A stretch of 64,000 bases of DNA, taken from Dromaius novaehollandiae. Taxonomy: Eukaryota; Chordata; Aves; Casuariiformes; Dromaiidae. The notes under the pieces were generated by a model. It made no database searches and was not told where the DNA came from. It worked only from the letters and a program-made list of their open reading frames with translations. Positions 1-13,501 of this stretch are shown piece after piece. The stretch lies in contig NC_088099.1 of the NCBI RefSeq assembly GCF_036370855.1, positions 76,673,218 through 76,737,217 of the forward strand, written 5' to 3'. A program made the position numbers and the translations under genes. The first letter of the stretch is position 1; each line of letters opens with the position of its first letter.

Positions 1-1319
1 TGCAGAACAGGTTACAGGTTGCAAATCCAAGTCTAGGAAGTAAGCATGTGCAACCATGAACTGCTGAACTATGCTGGTCTTCCAAACCCTCTCATAAATT
101 CACCAGCATTCCTGAGTGTTACCTTCCTAAGCACCTGTTTCAATACCCTGCTTGTCATTTCACCAGACTAAGTTAATCTGGGTTTGGGGGTTTTTTTGAA
201 ACAGTAGAAGAATGATCTTTGATAAGCCTCTTTATCACTGTGTAGCCACCATGCCAAACCAGAAGTGTGGTGCAATTTTAGAGCAAATGCTAATGATATG
301 ATGAGAAACCTTGAGTTGAACAAAGGTATAACTAAGAGGTTACAGAGAGACTAGAGGATTAAGCAGGCTAGGCAGCAAGAGAGACACACTAGGAACATTT
401 TTGAGGAGTTTTCTACTGCTAAGCCAAAACATCACTAATTAAGTGGAATTTTTATCAGGAAATGATTGCTTATCAAAAGAAGAGAAATATTCCAAAGTAG
501 CCAATAACCTGGTGATCTCCTCCTGGGAGTGGGTCAAGATCCAAATCCAAGTTCTTCAGAGAAATCTGCCCACACCCTATGGCTATTCTCTTGTTTCTCT
601 GACTCTTAGTCTTTTTTCTTTTCCACAAAAGGCTTCCAGGAAGGTTTTAGTTTCACTCCAGTGCAGAATTGGAGACAAAATATACGACAGCTCAGAAGCT
701 GGATGCAAATATCACTGTAGACAGAGAGTCAGCACAGAAAGGGAAAGAAGTGACCATCTCTGACTCAGAAAAGAACATAGCCTGAATTCACAGGAGATTC
801 CTTGACACAAACAGGACACAGCACAGTGGAAGTTCCCCAAGAAAAAAAGCAAAAGTGGACTGGATCTAAGGCCAATAAAAAATGGAGATTGCCATCTTTA
901 TTATTATAAAAATTATTATGAAATATGTGTGTGTGTAGGAGGAGGAGAGCAGGGAGAAAGATGACTTATAAACCTAGATGTAATGACAACTTGTTGGGAA
1001 GATGCAATCCTACTCCTCTCCTGGCTCTGCTATTTTCTGTTCCTCCTTCTTCAGTTACACAGTCCAATGAAAGGAGAAGCAGAGGAGAAAATGTCAAGCA
1101 CCACATAACAGTGGTTAAAACAGAGCTTAGAAATGTGTTTTCCCCAAAGCCTGATATGGAAAAATGGGAATGAAAATAAAAATTGAAATGAAACATGAAA
1201 TATTTTCTCTTAGAATTAAGTGAATTATGTTTAGGTTGATGCTTAAACTGATATTGTTATTGTTATTGCTGCACTTTAGTACTCTAAAATTTTTTTGTCA
1301 ATGGTATAAGATTCTTTTA
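1..1319. other. No gene recognised
   Basis: AT-rich noncoding DNA. Short open frames have no domain-like features. Nothing else was seen. Confidence 0.5.
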
Positions 1320-1970
1320 GTCTTTTCTATGTTTTCTAGATATCTGATCATTCCAGTTGCTCTTCTCTGGACTCTCTTAATTTGGTCTGTATCTTTCTTG
1401 AAGTACCATGCCCCAAAGAAACACAGTACTCCAACTAAGGTCCTACCTGGGCTAAGTAGGGTGAAAAGATTATTCATATACCTTACAGGGAACACTCTTG
1501 TTTTTACACTCTACTGTTATGTTTACCATTTTCACAACAGCATGATACTATTGACTCATGTTTATTTCGTGATCCACCAAATTTCTGCATCCTTTTCTCC
1601 CTCATAGATGTATTGCCTAGCTAGCCATTCCCCATGCTGCAATTGAGTAAATGATTATTCCTGATTAAAGATAAACCTTTGCACAAAACTTTACAAACCT
1701 GTATCCTGGTCAATTTTCTTCAGACTGTTACTCTGTCAATTTGACTCTTGTCTTCCAAGGTGCCTGAAACCCATTTCAGCTTGGTGACATCTGCAAGCTG
1801 AATGCTCACATGCTCTAGACCATTATTTGAGTCATAAGTGAAGTATGGAACAGCTCTGAACTTTCAAGAGACCCATATGGAATCCTGACCTGAATGGAAT
1901 TCTGCTCACTCCAGTTTGACATCAAATCACCAGTATCTACACTCTTTGAGCACAGAACAATCTGAGCAAA
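1320..1970 (-). mobile_element. Ancient CR1 relic, antisense
   Basis: Read on the minus strand, the segment encodes QIKRVQRRATGMIRYLENI, the signature of the CR1 ORF2 C terminus. The plus strand matches the antisense of amniote CR1 copies (ctgatcattccagttgctct...; cagcttggtgacatctgcaagct; actctttgagcac). It is heavily diverged with stops. Boundaries are approximate. Confidence 0.8.
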
Positions 1971-3064
1971 TTTTATTTGTGTAGGAATGACCTGAAAGCG
2001 AGGAAAAAAAACAAACAGGTGTTTGGGGAAGGACTCTGCATTTGAGAACAAAGAGATGGAGACTCAAGCTGACAGAAGTGCACAAGGACTTCTCAGACAT
2101 CAGAAAACACATGTTGCAGAAGCAAATTTCTACAAAAGACAATGAGGCCAAGAATAGTCTGCTTTCCGAACAATGCTGCCATAGCTGTGAGGTGAGAGCA
2201 TAATATTTGGAGTTTCAGCAAAGGAAAAGGTTTGAGAGAGTACTCAGGATCATGACTCTTAGGGATCAGTATACTACAAAAAGTAGCAAACAGCTTCTGA
2301 GAAATCTAGACAATGACCATAGACTGCCACATATTTAACTTTGCTATATCTCAGATCCAGTGTTACAGAAAAAGAATAAATCCACTAACAGTGGATTTTT
2401 ACAGTCCTAATGAGTGACAAAATTTGATTTTATGTAACTCATGCTTTCAGCATGTAAAACATACTGAAAGCAGCATCAATTTAGCATCAATTCCACTACA
2501 TGTTAACAGTAAAGAATACATGTCTGTTTCTTTAATGCATGCATAAATACTGCTGCTGAATACAGAGCAATATCTCCACTGCACAGGCACAATAACTCCA
2601 TGGGCACCACTGCAGTCACCGTACAGTTCAAATACATGATTGCAGATAACATGCTTTGCCACCTCAGCTGTAACAAACTGCATCATACAAGCTACTTTTT
2701 TGTTGTCTGTAAATAAAGCCTTGATTCAAAACTGTAGGCAGTCTGGTCTAGCCCAAGCAATCTCATCATCTGACAAGTACCTGGGTGCATACTGAGTGTT
2801 TCACTAATATACATATTAAAGGGGTTCCATTGAAACACACTGCTAAGCACTGCCATCTTGCAGAATCTTACACCACCATTCTGCGCTTGACCTGCTCCTG
2901 CATACTACAGTAAGGTTTCATAAGCCAGCGTAAAAGATGTACATTGGGTTTCTTGCTGTTGTAGCTGCACACCTAAGTTTCAGAGGATGGCACTTGGGTA
3001 GAGAGGCCCTAGGTTGTCTACACTGAAATGGAACAGTTATACCACACGCTGGCACTAGGGACCA

Positions 3065-3089
3065 GGGCGGGGGAGTGGGGAGGGAAGGG
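3065..3089 (+). other. G-quadruplex candidate
   Basis: Four or more G runs of three or longer (gggcgggggagtggggaggg, then aaggg) sit within 25 nt on the plus strand, isolated in AT-rich DNA. Confidence 0.6.
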
Positions 3090-5786
3090 TCAGAGAGGGG
3101 CAGTTATATGTATTTGCATAACAATGAATCATAGCCTTTCTTACTGATACTGATCCATTCTTCCTTTACTTATGTTGGCAGTACCTATATTTTTGTCCAT
3201 CCCACCTGTGCAATTCTAAAAGCCCATCGATTCCAGTTCTACAGTTACTCAAGTAATATTTCTTATGTTGACAAGTTTACAGCACAACACAGCATCAACT
3301 GCTATAGAACAGTGATCACTACTATGAAGGTAAATTTAACTAAGTCCAAAGTGATTATCAACAGCTCTGTGGGAGTTCTGGGCCGACACAGCAATACAAA
3401 CATGCTCTTAAAGCATTTCTGTGCTCAGAATGTTCAGCTGGCCACTCACTCAGTCAACCAGACTGCAGAATACCTTGAAATGTTCACACTTTATGCAGAA
3501 ATTCTGGGCCAACCTTAGCTTTCGTTGTGTTTCTAGAACAATATGAGACAACCAATGCATACTCATGCCTCTACCCAGAAGCAGGAGTCCGCATAAGGGT
3601 TACCTGCCATTAAAAAAAAAAACCATCAGCTTGGTACACATAAGGCTGCATAGTTGCTCTTGTGTCCATCTTCTCTGCTTTGACCTCGAAATGTTTTTAG
3701 AAACCCTTGTATGCATTTCCTAGTATAGAGGCCCAGCAAAGAAACTCCTTCCCCCAAAAGGAGCAGTTCTTGCTTCTTACAGCCAAGTACAGCTGGATTC
3801 ATACTTTTAGCAGGTATCTTTGACATATAACTGAGCTTTTTGTACCACCAGCTGGTAACTGACAGGAAATTAATTTCTAGGACCAAGACAATTTTTGCTT
3901 TTCACATCCTTCTGCAAAGTTGTCCCAACCTGAATATCAGCTAGTGTCACAGTGCTAATTCTCCCTTTATTGCTTGTGATGGTGAAGACCACCAGTGAGT
4001 TGCCACAAACATAGTAGTTACACAGTAACTGGGTAAGAATATTCATGTTTACATGTCCAGTTACTTACCTCATGGTCAGTACACAAAGTAGGCAATGTCT
4101 TAGCTATGTCTTTAATACAAAAGTAACCTGGAGTTCACTGCTGTTCAGGTAACCTTATTCAAGTGCAAGCAGCCACAGTTGAGCAAAATAACACTTGTGC
4201 TGTTCAGGGAGGTTATGTTAGCAGTTGATGAATTGTGGTTATCTGAGCTATAGTTTATTCCTCATGAGTAAGCTGACTCAAACTGAAAACATCACCACAC
4301 TTCAGCGATGAGTTTTTGTGTATGGACATGAGTCAAATTAGAAGCAACATCTCAGTTAGAACTCCAGTTATTTTGTAGTGAAGACAAGCCCATGTTATCC
4401 AAATTCATCCCCATCCAGAGATTCAACTTTATTGGTTATTCAAACATTAACAAACCTTGGCTGACACTTCCTACCCAAACTTGGCTATCCCTTAAATTTT
4501 CCTCCAAAATCTTCTTTGTCCTAGCTGTTTCTGGGCACAAAGAGACACTCCCACATCCTTTACATTCCATTTGGAGCTAATTGAATTCACATGTCAGCAT
4601 GAGTCAGCAGTAATTACCAGGAATATTAGGGAAAGGTTTGGTACTCGGTCTTGGTTATTCAATAGCAGAGCCCCCATGTTCAGTGGGGTCACAAGTTAAA
4701 TCTAACCCCTTAAAAAAAAAAAAAAAGAAAAAAGTCCCAAATTCTTAGTCTAGTTCACCTACATATAGGCAGTTCCTGATTCCAACACTCTTTACTGTAT
4801 TTTAAGATGCACCTACAGAAAGGCAAATCTAAAGGAAAAATCATATCTGAGCACTAAATCCTCCACAGTACTGTTTAAATCTGTTTACATACTGAAACTG
4901 ATAAATTAATAGTAGAATGATTGGCTGTTTTTTGTAAGCATCAACACTGCAAAAATGGCCTAGAAATGTATTTCCTCATTACTATTCCTAGGCAGAAATC
5001 TGAATCAACGTGAAGTTGAGCTAATAATGTACCTCCATTCTTCTATGGCTCATTTTGAATATAAATACTGAAACCACAACAGCCCAGATTTTCCATATGC
5101 CAGTGTTTGTTCCTTTCCGCTCTTGGCTGAAACGGTTCAGTACACCTTCAACATCTGGACTGTAGACCCTCATATTTCCAGTGTGTGCACAGGCTGAAGA
5201 TTGTAGGTGTTTACACACTATCCCAATGCTGAGTCTAGAAAACCCATCCTCTCTTTGAGACCATCAAATGCCTGAATATACTGTTATGGCCAACTAACGA
5301 AAACACTACATTGCCACAGACATAATCATGCAGAGATGCAGTAGACGCAACAATGAAAAGCGAGGACTGTCTCAGCCTGTATTCAGTCAGGGGTGCCAAC
5401 AGGAGAAACAGTGTTAAAGTTACTATCAAAACGTCAACTGATAATTCTGGTTTTTTGCATTTATGTTCTCAGGTACTCTATTTTTAAATAAAATATATTC
5501 TTGTTCTTAGTTGCTATTTAACAGAGTCCATTGCAAGTGAATTTGATCTTGCCAGTCATTAAGTCTCTTGCTTAAGTGCAACAATTTAATCTTAGCCCTG
5601 GATAATAACACTCTCTACGGTTCATGTAGAACTGTTTTATTTCATCTACTGCAAACATACGTGCATCAACATTCTTCTCAACAGACTACTTCTGAGCCCA
5701 AATACATCAGTTTTATTTAAATCCAGTCCTGGTTGTCTTTTTGAAACCTCCAACTACCAAACAGCGTCAAGCCTATTGGGTGGGGT

Positions 5787-5817
5787 TTTTTTTTGGGGGG
5801 GGGAGGGGGAGGGGGGC
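5787..5817 (+). other. T8-G-rich tract, G-quadruplex candidate
   Basis: A T run is followed by long G runs separated by single A bases, on the plus strand. Confidence 0.6.
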
Positions 5818-6449
5818 CTTAATAGTCTATCTCCTAGAAACTCATTTAATGACACACAAACATTGTTTGCGCCCATCTTTAGGAAAAAAAAGTTTAAGCA
5901 ATATAAGTCTTACGCTATTTGTGTTTTTCTTTAATACAGACAGAAAACTACAGATTCACCCAAAGATGTACAGAATTCTTGTTTACAAAACAAAGTAACA
6001 CAAAGTTGGAAAATGCATTGGAGACCATAGATATGCTTCACCCTTCCCTCACTGATTTTTCCCCGTTCATGTTAAACTGAAACACAGAAAGAATTTTTAG
6101 CTTCCGAGTTATAAACTGCTAAAAATACATACTCACAGGGGAAGTATGGACTGACCCATAGCTATGCCCCCCCCCCATAACATACAACGGGAGCTCATTT
6201 GGGGCTTGAAAAAGATTATGTGAAACTTTATTTCACTCGCTTTTCCTCTGAAGTTCTCCCAAGTCATCAGCACAAGGGATGGGTGAAGCCAAATGTAGCA
6301 AAGGTCCCATCACGAAGCCCTATGCCACCCTGCTCTTAGCCTCTGAGACACCACACATCACCCACCTTGGAGGGCAGACAGGAAACCAGGGCTTCTTGAG
6401 GTGTTCACCTGGGAGCTGTCAAGAATGGCAGGCACTTGGGTCTAATAAA

Positions 6450-7330
6450 TGAGGTACGTCCTGCACAGCTGGCACCCACAGCTGCAGTAACACCACCTCC
6501 GGGAGAGCCAGGGAGAGCACTGACAGCCCGCGGTGGGGAGAACTGGCCGGAGACGGAGGCAACACGGCAGCACCCCCGCAAATCCCAGGCAGAAGCCTCG
6601 CCTGTCCAACACGAGCTCGCCGGATGCAACGACTTACCCCACGGTCCCTGCCACAACCCGGGGCGCAAAGTTTCGCTCCGCGAGGAAGAGCCGCGGCGCA
6701 GAGCGAGTGACCAAGGCAAGGCAGCAGCGCCGGGGCGAGGTGCCGCGGCGCGGCGGGAGCGCGCAGTGGGGATGGAGGGCGGTGGGGGTGGGGAGGATGC
6801 TTGGCCTCCGCTTCCCCTGTGATTCAGGTGGCGGACTGAAGGGTGAGTGACAAGGCGAGCCTCCTGGCTCCGCGCTCGCACGCGATCTCCAGTCCGCCGC
6901 GCCGCTGCCCGCCGGCGGCAGAGGGCGCTGCGGCGTCGCGCTGCCGCAGGCGGCGAGAGGCGGGCTGCCGGCCACCGCGGCGGGGCTGGGAAGCGAGCAG
7001 CTGCGGGCCGGGCTGCTGTGGTGGGGCCGCCGGCCCCAACCGCCGTGCCCGCGCTCGGCCCCGGCCGCCCAGCGGGGAAGCAGCATGGGGTGGGGGCGGG
7101 CGGCCTATGAGGGCCACAGCCGGCGTCCGCCGGGGCCGCCTGCTTCTGCCGCGGCGTGCCTCGCCCTTCCTGCCCGCGGCGTGGCCGCTTACCTGCGCCG
7201 TTAGGTACCGGCCGCCGTGGCACGTGTCCCGCCGGCATGCCCTCTGCTCTGCCGTGGGAGGCCGAAATGGCGGCCCCGTGCTGGGGGGCTACAGCCCGCC
7301 CTCGGCGGGCTACACGTGCCTATGAGCGCT
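6450..7330. promoter_or_regulatory. Orphan CpG island, probable promoter of an unidentified transcript
   Basis: This is a GC- and CpG-rich block in AT-rich DNA. It holds two palindromic CACGTG E-boxes (7221-7226 and 7313-7318), a YY1-like aaatggcggc near 7265 on the plus strand, and donor-like sites on the minus strand (ggcgcag|gtaagc near 7190; tggg|gtaagtc near 6637) and the plus strand (gaagg|gtgagt, exon end 6842). Open frames run in several directions but show no recognisable domain, which is normal for GC-rich 5' regions. Direction and gene are unknown; the minus-strand donors slightly favour leftward transcription. Confidence 0.6.
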
Positions 7331-8707
7331 GAGCCAGTTGCTCTGCTGCTCTGTTCTCCCAAAAGTTAAAAATACCATACATCTCCTTCATCACCTCTAC
7401 GATACCTGGCGTAGCTGTATCTGTGGTTCTTCCCAAGGGGGCTTTGCATCCAGCATGGCATCTCAGGCCTTCTCTCTCCCCCAGGGTAGCTCACCTTCAG
7501 CTGTCCCTGCCCCTGGTTTATGCCCCGTTTGGTTTTCTTGATATTTGTCTTCTTGCATGGCAGAAAGACATCTGCCTTTGTATCATCAATACATTCAACG
7601 CTGTATTTACCAGCTTCCCCAGGAAGCTGAGTAATAACTGACCTAACAGCAATTTTTCCCCAGAACCTTTTGCTGATGGCTTTCTGGTTTGTACAGGAAG
7701 TGCTACAGTCAAGAAGCAAGGCCTGTTGTGTCTGGAATTAGACAAGTACATAAAGAAACTATTGCACTGAAGCCTTGCCATTTAAGGATAGGACAAGGAA
7801 AAACAGCAGGCTGATATGGAAAGTCCAAGGTAACAATATGCAAAAGATATGAAAAGCAGCTCCCTCTCTCTGGAGGGATGCCGGTCCATGGCTATGAGAT
7901 CCAGATGTTGAACCCCCAGTAGACTTCTGAGACGCCCTGTGGTGGGGAGTGACTGTCCACCGCTCCTCCCCTCAGGGCTGGTGAGGTGCCATTTCAGACA
8001 CACATGCTGTGGTGGGTACCAAGTAGACTACTTAGCCCCAGACACAGCGCTACAGTTTCTGAAGTCCCAGTTTGCTTAGATCTACATCCGCAACCAGTCT
8101 TTCTAGGAAAGTTCCATTATCAGGTTAAAGCTGGCATGGAATAATATATAGGAAAGCAAAGAACTCCACTTTTCCAAATAAATGTTTCATTCATAAGAAG
8201 CTTTAATTTCAGGTCATTTGTGCTACAGATCTAATGAAAATGCGATGCCAAGGCATGAGTTTACTGGGGAAGCAGGGGAGAATTACAGAAGTATCAGAGA
8301 GAGCTTGAGCCTCACTTTCTCACCTCTTATCCTGGTCAGTATTGAGGAGGGTGGCACCATCTCTGTAGTATGTCCTGTGTGGTTTCACAGCTTCCCTAGT
8401 AGTTCAGAGCTGTATCTCTCTCTAATCACCCCACAGCCTGACCTCAGGAACACAGTTAAGTCCTTGGCCTGGCCTCCATCTTGCTTTTGGCAGGGAGACC
8501 TCATTTTGACAAAAGTACCTGCATAAAATGTTTTCATCTGTCTTTTGCCTGTGTTCTTCAAACTGAGGGGAAGCCCAGACCGCAATCCTCCTGTCTAGCG
8601 TATGGAGATTGAACAGCTCAGCTTGCAGGAAACCTATTGTTCCAGCAAAACAGAACCAGTCAGTGTTGTTGATTGCTCTGCTACATCTTCCCAGACAGAG
8701 CCTTGGC

Positions 8708-8930
8708 GTAAAAATAGATGCAATAATCCACATGAACAGTTGCAATTGTAAGTGGCATTCAAAAAGCAAAAACGGAATTCATAGTTTGACACAGACATAT
8801 CCCCAATCCATCAGGATGTGACACATTGGCAACGTGTCTGTGCCAAACTATGAATTCCGTTATTTATTTTTCTTATGAATGCTATTTATGATTGCAACCT
8901 TCGCAGTAAATTAATGTATCTATTTTATAC
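8708..8930. repeat. Long imperfect inverted repeat (hairpin about 220 bp, MITE-like)
   Basis: The best-paired part is 8771-8797 with 8835-8861, matching at 26 of 27 positions (core aacggaattcatagtttg). Pairing continues outward with gaps: 8739-8770 with 8862-8898 (both ends gttgcaat/attgcaac), and 8709-8724 with the block around 8913-8930. The central loop is about 37 nt. It could be a foldback transposon, a hairpin RNA gene or a local inverted duplication. Confidence 0.85.
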
Positions 8931-10802
8931 TGGACATTTTCTGAGAGACTTTGGTATTGTCTGCTCTTCTTATATACACAGAATTGATGTAAGTTATACC
9001 AGTTCTAGGCCACAACAAATCTTTTGGGACTACAGCCTGTGCTTATGTTAGGAGGATTTGCCAGGATAACTCTACCAGCAAAATCCTATCTGGCAGAGAC
9101 TAGGCCTATGTTTGGAAAGAGAAATCAAAGACCGTCAACACTGAATAGCTCTCCACTAGAGGGAACAATGGTGCTTCTGCTACCAGGCCATTGACACTGA
9201 ATGATTTCCTCAGAAAAGAAGTGAGCATGGGGGTGGAGCCCAGGAACTACTGGATCATGATGACAAACCCATGTGACAACTATTGCTCATAACTTGTCAT
9301 CATCATGAATGCAATGCCACGCAGAAGAGCCATAGAGGTAGGACACAACAGAGTAGAGGGACGTTGGTGTATGAAGACAGAGCGGAGCTTTTTGACCAGG
9401 CATAAAACAGCTCTGGTTTAGAACTGGTGTCACCAAGTTGCGTTCTGGCTACTCTACAAAATCTCTTAGCAAATTTATTTGACAGGGAATGGCACTGAGC
9501 TAGCATGTGTCCAGCTTGGAATTTGCACACTTTTGCACGTCTGTGTAGATATGTCCAAAGATGAAGTTACAGATGTTTTCAGGGAGCTTATTCCATGCAT
9601 GGATGAATGACCTAGTCTGCAGTGATAGAATATTTCTACTGTGTTTGCTTCACTCCCTGATTTTTAAATTTGGGTAAAAGTAATTACATTTGCCAGGCAA
9701 GAATTGTTTTTCATAATCACATGCTGCTAACCGTTTATACTTATACCAGCTATGTGCTGATCTTTTTTATGCTAGTTAGACTTACTGAACAACTGCCAGA
9801 TAGTTCTGCTTTCCTTCTTGGATTTTAATTGCTTACTTGCCCTGTGTCTATTTTTAAAATATGACTGTAACTGGAACAGTAAGTTCCATCACTCACCGTA
9901 GAGGCAGGGGGTCAGCAACCTCCTTACTCCTCCTCCACTCTATCCTTCTGTAGAGGATGTTGAGTAAGCTGGACCTGATCCGGCAAAGCATTTAACCAAG
10001 GGCATAAGCATTTACATTTAGGCATGCATCTAGATGCTTTACAGGACTGGAAGGAGAGCCCTATTTTGTAGGGCTGAGACCCAACTTATCAAGACATACT
10101 GATTTTGTATTATTAGTGTGTTTGTGAATAAATTAATATGCACAAACACGCACATACACATTAGAGACACAGAAACAGCTGTAGTTGCAATGTACATAGG
10201 GTAGGAGGCTGGAGAGCTGTACAGTCTCAATTACATTGTGTGACCAGGAAAGCATATGCTGCATAGTGCTAATATGTGAGTTACAGATCCTGAATCTACT
10301 TGGTAAATCTGTCCTGCATACATACATGTGCAGAGTTTTGAAGAGGAAATTTTGAAATACCGGTGTGTTTTCTTCTTGTACTCTGTCAACTTGGTGGAAA
10401 ATGCCAACGTGTTCGTTCAAAGTGCTCATTTGAATCCTGAACCATTTTACTAGGCTCTCATCCATACCTTAGCTTTCAAAACCATATGCTATTGGTTTCC
10501 TCCTGCTTCTCATATATCCCCACTTTGCTTCTGGAAAATAATTACAGACCTTAGTCTTGATCTGCCTTCTTATAGTCATCATTATTTCTATGCCCCTACA
10601 CACTCAAAACATTCATTTTACCTCTAGTATTACTGTTTTTCACATGTAATTGGCTTCTCAACTCTATCTCTTTGCTCATTTTTTAATATTAACTGTTATT
10701 CTTAGACTACCAGCAAGGGAGGTGATCTTGTGAAGGAAAATAGCTGGGAGTAGGAAGCCAATATAATTTTCTTCTTGATACTTTAAATGACATATACTAT
10801 TG

Positions 10803-10820
10803 AAAAAAAAAAAAAAAAAA
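10803..10820 (+). repeat. Poly(A) tract
   Basis: A run of about 18 A lies in AT-rich intergenic DNA with no identifiable parent element. Confidence 0.9.
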
Positions 10821-13473
10821 GACAGGCATTCTTAATACTCTCATAAACAGAAGCATTTCCTACTGAAGGCACCCTGGTTGCTTCATCTTCTTTCCATACT
10901 GCTTTTATAACCCTTTAAAGTACAAAGTGATTGAAATACACTAGGTCTCCAGATTGCCAGATCTAGCAATTTCAAATTAGCTTTTTTTCTTTGAATAGAG
11001 TTTTTTCAGAACTATCATTTCCTATTCTTAAGGATTAACAAGAATTAACATTCTTGTTAAGCTGCAAGCAGTCCTCTCTTCATATTTAGCCTGTGATCTA
11101 CTCAGCTGCCCATAATAAATGGATGAGAAGTCAATTGCAGCTCAAAAGAGCATCCTGATGACCAGTTGGTATTTGTTTTTTTAATTTTCAAGATGTGCTT
11201 AATTGATACTAGATAGCTCTTTACCTCTGTATGCCCATCCTTCTTGTTGTTTCTATTAACCTTATCTGGCTATGTTATACAGCAATGAAAAATTCATCAT
11301 CTGAACTGCTTTTGCTTCCATTTTCCTCTTCCTCCTCAGAGGGCTGCAGGTTGATAAGACAGTGGGTTGGTAAAGCTGTTGTGCTGATATTTTGTTAAAG
11401 GCTTCTGAATGCCACAGTGAGGATGCACCACTGCCTCTATGCATAAGACTGTTGCTTGCTTGCTTGCTCAATGAGCAAGCTCTGCATTGTGGGAGCCATG
11501 GGGGAAGGAAGGCTGAAGCAGCTGCTTAGAGATCTGGCAAAGAAAGATGCAAGAAGGAGCTCAAATAAGAACAACCTGGAAAGGACCATGACCTAGGTAT
11601 TAAAACTCAGTCAATTTCATCTTCACTCTCCAACCTAATGGAAAGCTAACTGAAGTCAGGGGTGGAATCTGGTACATATCCCAGAAACTTTAGATCAGTG
11701 CCTGGGGAATGGAACCACCTTTACAAGCCATTAAAGAAACATGAAGATAGACGGAGATGAAGAAATAAAAAAGGTGTTTTAAAACAAATTCAGAGACCTC
11801 AAAAGAAGAATGAGTGTTTATAACAAGATACTTTTTGCATACTTCTGTGATGCTTTTTGCATGCTTCTGTGAGTTTCAATTCTGTTTCTAACAACTGCCC
11901 CAAACTTTCTTATGTAGAAGTCAATATGAATTTGTGAATAAGGGCAAAATGGAAAGAGAAATGTTTAGCATACTCATATAAAGACTGGAGAAAAAAAGAA
12001 AAAGAAAGGATGTTAGAAATCTAGAAATCTAAATCTTAACTGTTTTTGCACAGCATAAGTAAGCAAAAAGAAAATTATAATAAAATATTTGTAACAGCAC
12101 ATTAGCAGATACCGAAATATGACTTTGTTGTATTATTCATTTATTATTAGGAGTCATAGAGACAGCTAAACAGAATTGATTTCCTTAAATATTAAGAGGG
12201 TGCTAAAGCAACAAAGAAATGGCAGAGCTGAGCCCTTACAGGTCATTATTGTCTGTAAAAATCATTAAATAATTTCAGCATGTCAGTGATTTTTTGAGAC
12301 AGTACATTCCATATGGTCCATCTTCCCTCAGACAAGTCGGCTGCTAAAAACAAGCAGTAAGTCATCCCCATTCTTTTATTTTAATACTGTAAAGAATATT
12401 TGTTTTTATAACAAAATTAAGACTTATTGAGTGCAGCCACAAAACATTCTAAACAGATGTCTAACTTGAAAGACACTAGGATATTTTCTTATCCTGTAGT
12501 TATGGAAATTTGAGGTGCATGGAATCTAAAATGCTGCTTCTATGAATTATTCACCAGCCCAATTGATAATCTGGATCTTTAAGCCCAAAGGAAAATGCAT
12601 ATGTATAACATACACTGTAATAAATATGTATTTATAACAATTGACTGCAGTGAATAGAAAGCATACTTATGGCACAGATCTGTAACTTAAATTACTAAAT
12701 TAAAAGCTGTGCAAACAGAATTTATTACAATGCTTGTGATTTATGTGCAGAGAAAATACCACTGTATTAATATGTGGATTTCTGGTTCGAGCTGCCTCAG
12801 AGAAGGGGGAGCTTTACACATATATGAAGAATTTGATGGGTAGCACAACCCATGAGCTTTTATAACTGTGTGTGCATAGTGCTTTCTAGGGGAAATATTA
12901 GAGATGTTTTACCCTGAGAAACACAGCAACAGAGAAGCACTGAACACTTCTTTGATTTACCTTGGTCTTGGAGTTATGATAGCATAGCAACTATATTGTC
13001 TTCTAGAAAATTGCCTGCTTCCTTTCTCTGTCGGGTGCATTGATTGGTAAAGCAGGCATTGCCCATTCATCGGACTGTTTTGTAGCTTTTCCAGTAGAGT
13101 ATTAGGTCTGGCAAGGGGGCTAAACTCACATCAAAGGAGGAACAAAACCTAACCTTAGTGAAAAGGTGTGTCATAGTGATCTTTTTTTGATTTCTACATG
13201 AGATACGGTGTATTTCCTCTCTCAAGGAAAAGGATCATGGATCTAATATGAAACCATGCCAGTCCATCTTATCCCTGCACACAACTCACTTGGAAAGTGC
13301 AGGAATGAGGAGCACGTGGCCCGCTAGCATGGATCCCACAATGCCCTGTCACTGACTTTTCGCCTCTGCTCATCCTGCTTTCTCCCTGCAGTCCCTGATT
13401 AGAGACTACCCTGGTAGGATAAACAGGGCTGTTTTCTAAAGGAACCTCTAGCATATGAAGCACTATCCTATGG

Positions 13474-13501
13474 ATGTCATACCTGTGCCAAGGTATGACA
13501 T
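13474..13501. repeat. 11-bp perfect hairpin
   Basis: The arm atgtcatacct pairs with aggtatgacat across the loop gtgcca. No terminator or other function is implied in this setting. Confidence 0.8.

Larger units (their letters stand above)
1971..6449. other. No gene recognised
   Basis: AT-rich DNA with two G-rich tracts and a short C9 run near 6170. It could include introns or 3' UTR of a transcript starting in the CpG island to its right, but no exon pair could be joined. Confidence 0.45.

Noticed and set aside
6405-7325. 277-codon minus and 160-codon plus frames in the first CpG island
   Set aside because: Pro/Arg/Ala-rich with no conserved segment; expected in GC-rich 5' DNA.
10133-10465. 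110-codon minus-strand frame
   Set aside because: No recognised motif, no splice partners; likely chance in AT-rich DNA.
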